DNA from: Synechococcaceae cyanobacterium RL_1_2 | GTDB lineage: Bacteria; Cyanobacteriota; Cyanobacteriia; Cyanobacteriales; JAAUPO01 | DNA length: 6,104 bases | Direction of reading: 5' to 3' | Assembly: GCA_012033095.1 (NCBI GenBank) | Contig: JAAUPO010000159.1 | Span: forward strand, 1 to 6,104 | Shown: one piece after another, positions 1 through 5,033 of the stretch | How positions within the stretch are numbered: position 1 is the stretch's first letter | Layout: each line of letters begins with the position of its first letter | Program-made: the position numbers and the translations under genes | The notes under the pieces: model-generated | What the model was told of the DNA's origin: nothing | The model's input: only the letters and a program-made list of their open reading frames with translations | Database searches by the model: none

Positions 1-46
1 AAAGCACTCTAGCAAAATCAGTTGTAATCCTTACCGGGTAAAGCTC

Positions 47-96
47 TCAGACATATTTAAAGTTTTTTAGTCGCAATCTTTTGTCCTAGTAGTTAG
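47..96 (+). repeat. Dispersed direct repeat, copy A
   Basis: Begins TCAGACATATTTAAAG and ends TCCTAGTAGTTAG. A 48-nt sequence at 4276-4323 matches it in the same orientation with only a few substitutions and a small gap in the middle. Its nature is unknown. It could be the end of a larger repeat or a degraded mobile element. It lies 7 nt left of the MITE-like element at 104. Confidence 0.7.
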
Positions 97-103
97 CTGA
101 AAT

Positions 104-243
104 CCTTAGAACGTGTTTGAAAAGTATCAAATGTTGTGGAGTCGCCCCCTAAATCCCCTAATTTGGCGAACTTTATTGCTTAAAATTTAGGTGATTTCCC
201 CCAGACTGGGGGGCAAGGGGGGCTTTTCAAACACATTCTTAGG
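104..243. mobile_element. MITE-like element, 140 bp, TIRs of 21 bp
   Basis: The ends (104-124 and 223-243) are inverted repeats of 21 bp with two mismatches; both contain GTGTTTGAAAAG or its complement. The interior is typical of cyanobacterial G/C-rich MITEs: CCCCCTAAATCCCC near the left end and, near the right, the perfect palindrome CCCCCAGACTGGGGG followed by another G-run. It encodes no transposase, so if mobile it depended on one in trans. The family is not identified. Confidence 0.7.
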
Positions 244-354
244 GATGAATTTAAAAATAGATTGGTTATAGATTGATTTTAAAAATTTTGCCAAATCCAA
301 ATATACTTCTTCAAATTCTTCAAAAACTTCACCTTGGATTTCAGCAATGCCAAT
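187..354 (-). pseudogene. Coding remnant without a start, fused to MITE
   Basis: On the minus strand a frame is open from 354 (stop codon at 355-357) down to a TAA at 187-189, 55 codons without an ATG. The part outside the MITE reads IGIAEIQGEVFEEFEEVY then LDLAKFLKSIYNQ, an acidic/hydrophobic helical pattern that looks like real protein rather than translated noise. From 243 downward the frame enters the MITE and reads VFEKPPLPPSLGEIT before stopping. I interpret it as a gene fragment with the element inserted in it. The parent protein is not recognised, and chance openness in AT-rich DNA is not excluded. Confidence 0.3.
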
Positions 355-395
355 TTAATTAAATGAATTAAATTACATTAACCTTTAGGACTTAT

Positions 396-517
396 AGGAC
401 TTACGTACAAGCGCCCTAAATTCCCTAAAATTTGGGGGACTTGCTTGAACGATTGTCCCTAAACGTCCCAAAATATCCTGGTTCCCAAGACAGAATCAAA
501 ATTTTTGCGTAAGTCCT
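396..517. mobile_element. MITE family 1, copy A (122 bp)
   Basis: Terminal inverted repeats: AGGACTTACGTACAA at the left and the complement of AGGACTTACGCAAAA at the right (13 of 15 identical). The interior contains AAATTTGGGGGACTTGCTTG and GGTTCCCAAGACAGAATC, both also present in the copy at 3958-4077. No coding capacity. The shared ends and body mark it as a non-autonomous element of a family with at least two members in this window. Confidence 0.8.
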
Positions 518-526
518 GACCTTGAT

Positions 527-552
527 AATTTTCCTAAATTTTCAGGAAAATT
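527..552 (+). promoter_or_regulatory. 9-bp inverted repeat upstream of broken gene
   Basis: AATTTTCCT (527-535) and AGGAAAATT (544-552) form a perfect inverted repeat with an 8-nt spacer, ending 59 nt before the ATG at 612. It could be an operator or a weak hairpin. It has no long T-tract, so a terminator role is not favoured. Function is inferred from position only. Confidence 0.3.
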
Positions 553-611
553 TCTACAACGATGGAAATTTAGTTTAAGATTAATGCTCAAGTCAAGTAA
601 GGGAAATACCT

Positions 612-755
612 ATGTCTTCTCCGGAATTAAAGCATAGCTCAACCATCAATGAAGTAAATGAGAATCAGCCATCTTGGTCGGTGGATGCCGATGCGGATCA
701 TCTCATGGATGAGCTGTTTTCAGACATTGTACTATATTTTAGAAACAGGTGCTGA
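612..755 (+). pseudogene. Fragment 1: acidic N-terminus
   Basis: Reads from ATG 612 and stops at TGA 753-755, 47 codons. Residues 21-38 (SWSVDADADHLMDELFSD) carry the conserved W-x-DAD...MDELFSD signature of this family's N-terminus. After Ile39 the frame loses sense (VLYFRNRC), whereas the +1 frame continues YILETGAEPPKP. One extra base within GTAC at 729-732 explains it. Confidence 0.65.
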
Positions 756-921
756 ACCCCCTAAACCGACTCCTGCCCCTTCCCAAGTCCCTAGCTTTAT
801 TTCCCTTGACTCCCTAGTGGTACCTTCAATGGTTTTGGGGGATGAACCCTATGGCAAAGATGAAGCCCTAGAACAAAATTTTAGCCCCAGCGACACCGTT
901 GAACCAACCGCCCCGAATTAA
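733..921 (+). pseudogene. Fragment 2: Pro-rich cytoplasmic linker
   Basis: Continues fragment 1 in the +1 frame, from YILETGAEPPKP through FISLDSLVVPSMVLGDEP to a TAA at 919-921. An ATG at 658 opens this frame, but residues translated from 658 to about 730 are only the shadow of fragment 1, so 658 is not a real start. Shortly before the stop the sense moves to the frame of fragment 3, near a C-run (910-914) that could have lost a base. Confidence 0.6.
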
Positions 922-1436
922 TTCCCCCTAAACGTAGCAGCCTCGATAAAATCCTATTTACCCTAGCGGCCCTATCTCTATTGGGGGTTGTGGGCTGGCT
1001 CATTCGCCAAGAACGCCTACAGTTTTTGTTACCAGAAACGACAACGATCGCGAACGATGAAGCCGCCTTACAACTAAAACAGGCCCAGGATCAAGAATTC
1101 ATCGCCTACATACAACGCTCTTTACCTGCGATCGATCGTCAAGTCGCCCAAGCTGAGGCCACCAAATCCCAAAGCCAGTCCCCAGTAGCCCAAAGTAATG
1201 TGGCTCCAGCGACGGCGGCTCCAGTGGTGCCCCAGACCATCGTTGAACGAGTTTATATTCCCGTTGCGCCAGGGGGAACCATGCCCCAAAATTCTCCGCA
1301 ATCCAATCAAGCCTCTCCCCAAGCAAACACCAGCGGTAAACCAGGGAACTTAGCCGAAGCCCTCACCCAACCCCCTTACCGACCCCTAAAGCGGTACCCG
1401 GTAATAAACTCCCCGTTAATCCCCATCTCCGGTTAA
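903..1436 (+). pseudogene. Fragment 3: TM helix and periplasmic linker
   Basis: The frame is open from 903 and reads ELIPPKRSSLDKI, then a transmembrane helix from about 950 to 1003, then a soluble region with EFIAYIQRSLPAIDRQVAQ and IVERVYIPVAPGG. The TTG at 981 is a possible start by pattern only; it lies inside the transmembrane helix, so the real protein must begin upstream. A TAA at 1434-1436 ends it. The last residues (YPVINSPLIPISG) look out of frame from about codon K at 1388. Confidence 0.65.
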
Positions 1437-1728
1437 TGTGGCCCTCCCTCGAACCCCACTCAATTACAACCCCCTCTTTAATCCTGGGCATCCCCTACCC
1501 TTCCCACCACCACCCAGCACCGCCAGTGCTAACCATACCCTAGTCGGTTTATTAGAATCTGGTCAAAACTCCGCTGCCCTCTTTGAAGTGGATGGTTCTA
1601 CCCAAAGAATTAAAGTAGGAGAAGCGATCGGAGCTAGTGGCTGGACTTTAGTCTCCGTAGCTAATCAAAAAGCGGTCATTCGCCGTAATGGAGAAATTCG
1701 CTCCATTTATGCTGGCCAACAATTTTAG
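1420..1728 (+). pseudogene. Fragment 4: C-terminal GspC/PilP-like domain
   Basis: Open from 1420. It reads SPVNVALPRTP, a Pro-rich spacer, then HTLVGLLESGQNSAALFEVD, KVGEAIGASGWTLVSVANQ and RRNGEIRSIYAGQQF, ending at TAG 1726-1728. This is the family's most conserved part: a small beta domain with the self-regulating GWTLVSV and RRNGE-RSIY-GQ blocks. A GTG at 1438 could serve as a start if the fragment were expressed alone, but that product would lack the membrane anchor. Similarity to GspC/PilP is inferred from pattern, not a search. Confidence 0.65.
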
Positions 1729-1744
1729 ACCTAGTACTACCGCT

Positions 1745-1846
1745 TAGGATCGTGAATTAAATAACTTAGAAATTTGTAGGATATCCTTCAAGGGAGCGTA
1801 ACCCATCGATATTTAAGTTTTAGATGTTATTAAATTCTTATTCCTT
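1745..1846. repeat. Imperfect inverted repeat pair, possible degenerate MITE
   Basis: The 21-nt arms at 1745-1765 and 1826-1846 are inverted copies matching at about 15 of 21 positions, with GAATTAAATAAC facing GTTATTAAATTC. The 60-nt interior has no coding potential. Size and structure suggest a worn MITE just downstream of the broken gene. AT-rich composition makes partial matches easier, so confidence is modest. Confidence 0.35.
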
Positions 1847-1937
1847 AGGGGAAATGTAGCATCTACAATGAATTTTCCATTCCTTTGAGGTTAGGAAGTA
1901 AGCAGTGAAGGAATAAAAACAAGAAATAACGCCCTCA

Positions 1938-1962
1938 CACCATAGCGGGTTTCATCATGGTG
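1938..1962 (+). repeat. Small hairpin
   Basis: CACCAT (1938-1943) pairs with ATGGTG (about 1957-1962) around a 13-nt loop. It lies immediately left of the 34-nt repeat at 1967. No T-tract follows, so it is noted as structure only. Confidence 0.3.
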
Positions 1963-1966
1963 AATG

Positions 1967-2000
1967 ATAGCTATGGCCATAAATATCAGGATATTTCTAA
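1967..2000 (+). repeat. 34-nt inverted repeat bracketing the tab2 operon, left copy
   Basis: The sequence beginning ATAGCTATGGCCATAAATAT matches the reverse complement of 3849-3882 at 32 of 34 positions. A partial internal inverted repeat (GCTATGGCCAT here against ATGGCTATAGC at about 2008-2018) suggests it is one end of a roughly 50-nt hairpin element. The two copies enclose 1.85 kb holding only the two-gene operon. Confidence 0.75.
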
Positions 2001-2241
2001 TGTGACCATGGCTATAGCGTTAAGATTTTTTATGGCTTACTCCGTGGGCTAAAGTGAACCCCCATAATAGTAATTAAGGTACTCAAGGATGATGTAGTTA
2101 TTGTTTACAATGTCAGTAAGCAAAAGCCATCCTACCCAGAGCTGATGGTTTGCATATAACTATCTTGAATTTTCAGCCAAGGGAAGTTAAACCCCCCACT
2201 AATACCCCACTAAATAAAGTTTATTTTTTTAATCAATCACC

Positions 2242-2823
2242 ATGGGCCTATTTGATTTTATTGAGAATCGCTTAGATGAATTTCTCAAAAATAATCCTCA
2301 CCTTGAGCTTCAGGCTTTGGAAGAACAACTCCAGGAGCAGGCCCAGGACACGAAAAAATTAATTAATCAGCTAGAAATTAAAGGTCAAAATCTCCAACAA
2401 CAAATCCTTGACGTGGCTAAGGACATTCAAGATTGGCATAGCCGTGGAGCGAAAGCAAAGGCAGCGGGCCGTTTAGATTTAGCTGCAGGGGCCCAGGAAC
2501 GGGAAGAGGCTCTGTTACGCCAAGGTAATCTACATTGGGGGCAAATGGAAGTCAATAAGCAGCAATTAGCCCAAGCACAAACCCTATTCAAAGAAATTAA
2601 AGATCGTCAAGATGCGGTGAATAGGAAAAAAATTGAACTGAAACAACAACAACCGCAAGTTAATGTTGAAAACCATCAAAGTTGGGAGACGGCTACGGTT
2701 AATACTGATTTCACCAGTAATCGTGGGGGGTTAGATCCTTTATTAGAACAATTTCAGCGATGGGAAATGGATGAGGAGTTACGGAAAATGAAAAAAATTT
2801 ATAGTTCATTTGTTATTGGTTAA
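2242..2823 (+). CDS. TIGR04376-type cyanobacterial coiled-coil protein
   Basis: A 193-residue soluble protein, mostly alpha-helical. It opens with MGLFDFIENRLDEFLKNNPH, a hallmark of a cyanobacterial family I recognise as TIGR04376; its function is unknown. Residues 20-136 are Gln/Glu/Lys-rich and predicted coiled coil. A conserved middle block (KAAGRLDLAAGAQEREEALLRQGN, about 73-96) is followed by WGQM. After a variable spacer a second conserved block near 165-182 reads DPLLEQFQRWEMDEEL. There is no signal peptide or membrane segment, so it is probably cytoplasmic. Start ATG 2242 is the only one preserving the signature N-terminus; no clear Shine-Dalgarno precedes it. It ends 10 nt before tab2 and is most likely cotranscribed with it. 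That linkage suggests, but does not show, a role near photosystem gene expression. The coiled coil gives weak resemblance to PspA/Vipp1-type helices, which I do not consider homology. Confidence 0.85.
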   Translation: MGLFDFIENRLDEFLKNNPHLELQALEEQLQEQAQDTKKLINQLEIKGQNLQQQILDVAKDIQDWHSRGAKAKAAGRLDLAAGAQEREEALLRQGNLHWGQMEVNKQQLAQAQTLFKEIKDRQDAVNRKKIELKQQQPQVNVENHQSWETATVNTDFTSNRGGLDPLLEQFQRWEMDEELRKMKKIYSSFVIG

Positions 2824-2833
2824 TTAAGATTTT

Positions 2834-3679
2834 ATGGCTATGGGATGGCAAGGCGATTTATACCTCACTCCGTTCAAGGACGATCAGGGGCAGGAGCTTT
2901 GGGAGTTGTTAGTGTGTACTGACGATGGCATTTTATTGTGCAATGAATATTGTCCGGCTGCCCACGTAAACCAAGATTGGTTAATTGAGCAGCTCAGACC
3001 TTTAATGGAACCAGGGAATGAATTTAATGAATTGAGATGTGAAGTGTTTCGCCCCCAATCCTTGGCATTATTTAAAGCAGCGGGGGAAGTTTTAAACTTT
3101 AACGTGATCCCCACTCGCCGCACTCTGGCTTTAAAGGCGTTATTAAAGGACAAGGCGGCTAGCTATTTCCATGATGGAGCAAGGTATAATCCGACGATCG
3201 TGGAGGAATTGCCCCCTACCCCCCTACCTGAAAATTTATGGGGAGATGAGTGGCGTTTTGCTACTCTTCCTGGGGGGGATTTAATTGAGGCTTTCCGCGA
3301 TCGCCCCATTCCCTATCTCCATTTGCCAGAAACCTTATGGCCGATTAATTTAGGTTTATCCTCTGCGGTGCCGGTACCGGGCATTATTGTGTATGGGGGA
3401 AAAAAATCCCAAGCGATCGCTCAATGGGTACAGACAGCCCAACCTCACTACATTAAATATATGATCACTGAGATTGGGGTTTCTGGGGGCTTAGTCTGTG
3501 GCCATGGGTTAAATCAGCGATCGATCCTAGCCACATTCACCGATTCCGATATTGCCCAGGCTGGGAAAAATTTTGAACAAAAAAAAGAAGCCAGCCAAGG
3601 ACTGCATTTTCTTTTGCTTCAACCGGATGATTCTGGGGTAACTTATACTGGGATGTGGCTGCTAGCCCCAGATCATTAG
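2834..3679 (+). CDS. tab2: Tab2/Atab2-family RNA-binding protein
   Basis: 281 residues, the normal length for cyanobacterial members. Conserved blocks in order: WELLVC near 23-28, FRPQ at 72-75, PTRRTLAL at 93-100, PLPENLWGDEW at 130-140, VPVPGIIVYGGKKS at 179-192, and the strongly conserved C-terminus with GLHFLLLQPDDSGVTYTG and WLL (256-277). No signal peptide or membrane helix, so cytosolic. In Chlamydomonas, Tab2 binds the psaB mRNA 5' region and is needed for PsaB translation; Arabidopsis ATAB2 supports photosystem I and II biogenesis. The cyanobacterial role is inferred from those homologues. It starts 10 nt after the coiled-coil gene, implying one operon. An in-frame ATG two codons later is a possible alternative start. 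A GC-rich hairpin follows 22 nt after the stop. All blocks are intact and no frameshift is seen. The gene symbol is the algal family name. Confidence 0.93.
   Translation: MAMGWQGDLYLTPFKDDQGQELWELLVCTDDGILLCNEYCPAAHVNQDWLIEQLRPLMEPGNEFNELRCEVFRPQSLALFKAAGEVLNFNVIPTRRTLALKALLKDKAASYFHDGARYNPTIVEELPPTPLPENLWGDEWRFATLPGGDLIEAFRDRPIPYLHLPETLWPINLGLSSAVPVPGIIVYGGKKSQAIAQWVQTAQPHYIKYMITEIGVSGGLVCGHGLNQRSILATFTDSDIAQAGKNFEQKKEASQGLHFLLLQPDDSGVTYTGMWLLAPDH
3297..3304 (+). repeat. HIP1 octamer GCGATCGC
   Basis: Highly iterated palindrome characteristic of many cyanobacterial genomes, inside tab2. Supports the taxonomic call. Confidence 0.9.
3413..3420 (+). repeat. HIP1 octamer GCGATCGC
   Basis: Second copy, about 110 nt downstream within tab2; encodes part of QAIAQ after the YGGKKS block. 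Confidence 0.9.
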
Positions 3680-3701
3680 TGGTTTAGTGGTTCCTGGCTA
3701 T

Positions 3702-3731
3702 GGTGCCACTTCCCCGCCTGGGGGGAGCACC
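3702..3731 (+). terminator. GC-rich hairpin after tab2
   Basis: GGTGC (3702-3706) pairs with GCACC (3727-3731), and inside it TTCCCC faces a six-G run, leaving a short GCCT-type loop. It begins 22 nt after the tab2 stop, suiting an operon terminator or mRNA 3'-end stabiliser. No T-tract follows, so it is not a classical intrinsic terminator, which is common in cyanobacteria. Confidence 0.5.
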
Positions 3732-3848
3732 GATGGGAAGAGAAATGGTTCGGTGATGGTTACCTCTCCCTACCCGTTATCGCAATAGCCAATCTGACCG
3801 CAACAGGTTAATCGTGGTTAGAACCTGAAGAGATAAATATTTTAACCC

Positions 3849-3882
3849 TTAGAAATCTCCTGATATTTATGGCTATAGCTAT
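3849..3882 (-). repeat. 34-nt inverted repeat bracketing the tab2 operon, right copy
   Basis: Reverse complement of 1967-2000 with 2 mismatches in 34. It contains the palindromic core TATAGCTATA-like end GGCTATAGCTAT. Similarity stops right after the TTAG end, so the repeat unit itself is short. Confidence 0.75.
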
Positions 3883-3957
3883 AAAAAAGGAAAAAAGACT
3901 CGGTTTGTCCTTGCCATTATGCCCCTTGGTTAAGCCGACATCCAACGATACTCAGAT

Positions 3958-4077
3958 AGGACTTACCCACAAGCCTCCAAAATCCCCAAAATCCCATAAA
4001 TTTGGGGGACTTGCTTGAACAATTGTCCACAAACATCATGGTTCCCAGGACAGAATCGAAATTTTTGAGTAAGTCTT
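3958..4077. mobile_element. MITE family 1, copy B (120 bp)
   Basis: Same orientation and body as the element at 396-517: AGGACTTACCCACAAG at the left, a shared AAATTTGGGGGACTTGCTTG core, GGTTCCCAGGACAGAATC, and GAGTAAGTCTT at the right. Relative to copy A it lacks about 10 nt before GGTTCCC and has a few extra bases near the left end. Its terminal repeats are more diverged, suggesting an older insertion. Confidence 0.8.
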
Positions 4078-4103
4078 GTTTCTCTAAATTTTGCTGAGAT
4101 TAA

Positions 4104-4230
4104 GAGCTGATTTATAAAGTCCCCCGGCCCCCAATGCTGGAGGAGAAATTTCTGAAAAATCATTAACAGTCCCCCCATTTGGGGAATTTAGGGGGCAACA
4201 TGCAAATTCAATTGACTTTATAAACAGCCC
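4104..4230. mobile_element. MITE-like element, 127 bp, distinct family
   Basis: Inverted ends: GCTGATTTATAAAGTC at 4106-4121 and the complement of GGCTGTTTATAAAGTC at 4214-4229. The interior has C/G-runs (CCCCCGGCCCCC, and CCCCCCATTTGGGG before GAATTTAGGGGGC) resembling the interior of the 104-243 element, although the ends differ. No coding capacity. Confidence 0.65.
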
Positions 4231-4275
4231 CTGATGGCTTCAATCATTTCCTGATCCTACTCAGCGGATTTGGCA

Positions 4276-4323
4276 TCAGACCTATTTACAGTTTTTTGGC
4301 GCAACTTGTGTCCTAGTAGTTAG
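4276..4323 (+). repeat. Dispersed direct repeat, copy B
   Basis: Begins TCAGACCTATTTACAG and ends TCCTAGTAGTTAG; matches 47-96 in the same orientation. As with copy A, a G/C-rich MITE lies close by, here on the left side. It ends 27 nt from the 3' end of the lipoprotein gene. Confidence 0.7.
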
Positions 4324-4349
4324 GAAAAAGGCTGAAAATTTTGTTTTCT

Positions 4350-4877
4350 TTATTTTGGTTTTTTCGACTCATCAAAGATCCACCTTTTGCTGTTATCCTC
4401 CCAAATTAAAACCAACCTGATCGTTTGGGAAGGGCTTTTCCCATTGTGTTTATGAAAAGTTAAATTAGTATCAATCACGGCTTCTTGATCCGTCTGACTG
4501 AGCATCTCGATCGAGTTAACATCAACGGTTTTAACTTGATCTCTCCACCAGTTAAGATAAGAAGCATATCCTCCTTCGGTGGCCATTTTGGTTTGGAATT
4601 TAGGGGATAAAGAATACCATCCATCCTCATAACGACCTTCATTAATGGCGTTAAAATAAGCTTCCACGTATATTTCAGGGGAATCCTTTAATTCATCTGC
4701 TGCCGCTTGATCATTAAAACAACCTTTTAATGCGCACTCTAACGCCACCTCCAATAAAGTAGTCCCAATAACTACCACCGGTTTACTAGTAACAATTTTA
4801 CTGACGAAGCCACATCCGGATAATGGGATTAAACTGACAGCAGAAAACCCTAATAAAATCGATGATATTCTTTTCAT
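4350..4877 (-). CDS. Lipoprotein with NTF2-like domain of kinase-associated type
   Basis: 175 residues. Residues 1-22 are a lipoprotein signal peptide: KR, a hydrophobic core, then lipobox L-S-G-C with Cys22 as the lipidated residue, so it is likely membrane-tethered and facing the periplasm. Residues 23-65 form a linker with Cys48 and Cys53. Residues about 66-172 (from SPEIYVEAYFNAINEGRYED through YASYLNWWRDQV to IRLVLIWEDNSKRWIFDE) fit an NTF2-like alpha+beta fold. The pattern matches, from memory, the extracytoplasmic domain at the C-terminus of some cyanobacterial Ser/Thr kinases and of small secreted proteins. NTF2-like folds bind small ligands or proteins; no specific ligand is evident. 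It is convergent to tab2 and in line with mutT, with 156 nt between. The upstream region is very AT-rich with no clear Shine-Dalgarno; ATG 4877 is the only start giving the signal peptide. Confidence 0.8.
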   Translation of the reverse strand: MKRISSILLGFSAVSLIPLSGCGFVSKIVTSKPVVVIGTTLLEVALECALKGCFNDQAAADELKDSPEIYVEAYFNAINEGRYEDGWYSLSPKFQTKMATEGGYASYLNWWRDQVKTVDVNSIEMLSQTDQEAVIDTNLTFHKHNGKSPSQTIRLVLIWEDNSKRWIFDESKKPK

Positions 4878-4908
4878 GATTACGAAGATAAGGATTATTG
4901 AATTGAGT

Positions 4909-4936
4909 TAGATTAATTTTAATTAATGTGAATCTA
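4909..4936 (-). promoter_or_regulatory. Inverted repeat in lipoprotein promoter region
   Basis: TAGATT (4909-4914) and AATCTA (4931-4936) flank an AT-rich 16-nt spacer 32 nt upstream of the lipoprotein start. It could be an operator; AT-rich sequence makes chance pairing likely. Confidence 0.2.
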
Positions 4937-4990
4937 CATTTAATTAACTATATATTTCGGTTAATTATTTTTCTATAGGGATAAAAGTTA

Positions 4991-5014
4991 CTAGGCCATG
5001 TCATCACTTCCTAG
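4991..5014 (-). terminator. Weak hairpin after mutT
   Basis: CTAGG and CCTAG (4991-4995 and 5010-5014) form a short stem 20 nt downstream of the mutT stop. On the minus strand it is followed by TAACTTTTAT. The stem is only 5-6 bp, so this is a tentative call. Confidence 0.3.
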
Positions 5015-5033
5015 AGCTATATAATTAACAGTG

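Larger units (their letters stand above)
1..611. other. Gene-free repeat-rich region
   Basis: No intact gene is visible on either strand. The stretch contains, in order, a 50-nt sequence repeated at 4276-4323, a MITE-like element with terminal inverted repeats (104-243), a minus-strand coding remnant (187-354), a second MITE (396-517) and a 9-bp inverted repeat (527-552) just upstream of the broken gene at 612. A tandem 9-bp duplication (TAGGACTTA at 386-394 and 395-403) sits at the left edge of the second MITE. It reads as an intergenic region filled by several small non-autonomous elements. Confidence 0.7.
612..1728 (+). pseudogene. Frameshifted conserved cyanobacterial GspC/PilP-like membrane protein
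   Basis: Four overlapping pieces in changing frames join into one coherent protein of about 370 residues. In order it has an acidic soluble N-terminus, a Pro-rich linker, one transmembrane helix (LFTLAALSLLGVVGWLI), a Gln/Pro/Ser-rich stretch containing IVERVYIPV, and a compact C-terminal domain ending RRNGEIRSIYAGQQF. From memory the order matches a conserved cyanobacterial family of unknown function whose C-terminal domain resembles the periplasmic domain of GspC/PilP pilus or secretion proteins. The start is ATG 612, with GGG at 601-603 about 8 nt upstream. Frame changes lie at about 729-732 (+1), 901-918 (-1) and 1385-1434 (net +1). No single frame gives the full protein, so it is either a pseudogene or an assembly with indel errors. 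The pieces are otherwise well preserved, arguing for recent decay or error. Confidence 0.75.
1729..2241. other. Non-coding region with inverted repeats
   Basis: No gene is seen on either strand over 513 nt. It contains a 102-nt element-like pair of imperfect inverted repeats (1745-1846), a small hairpin (1938-1962), a 34-nt sequence repeated in inverse orientation at 3849-3882, and directly before the operon start a short palindrome AATAAAGTTTATT (2213-2225) followed by a T-run. The operon promoter must lie in the last few hundred bases, but no convincing -35/-10 pair stands out. Confidence 0.6.
3680..4349. other. Gene-free region with terminator, MITEs and repeats
   Basis: 670 nt between tab2 and the convergent lipoprotein gene with no credible gene. 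It holds a strong hairpin (3702-3731), the right copy of the 34-nt inverted repeat (3849-3882), MITE copy B (3958-4077), a different MITE (4104-4230) and copy B of the dispersed direct repeat (4276-4323). A minus-strand 71-codon frame spanning 3963-4178 lies across the two MITEs and is not a gene. Nothing else is visible in 3740-3848 or 3883-3957. Confidence 0.7.

Noticed and set aside
658..732. ATG 658 as a genuine gene start
   Set aside because: Upstream of about 730 this frame lies opposite the conserved MDELFSD-encoding frame that starts at 612, so its first residues are nonsense.
1099..1326. Two minus-strand frames opposite the broken gene
   Set aside because: They are antisense shadows of a Gln/Pro-rich coding stretch; the plus strand carries the recognisable IVERVYIPV block.
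729..1434. Programmed ribosomal frameshifting
   Set aside because: At least three shifts in mixed directions are needed, and no slippery heptamer followed by a structure is evident; decay or base-calling error is simpler.
2213..2230. AATAAAGTTTATT plus T-run as an intrinsic terminator
   Set aside because: The stem is purely A/T with a one-base loop and lies just 11 nt before the start codon at 2242; it cannot form a stable terminator.
2884..3153. 89-codon minus-strand frame within tab2
   Set aside because: The opposite strand encodes conserved Tab2 blocks (FRPQ, PTRRT), so this is a shadow.
3963..4178. 71-codon minus-strand reading frame
   Set aside because: It spans two MITEs (3958-4077 and 4104 onward) and its peptide is translated repeat DNA, with no protein family pattern.
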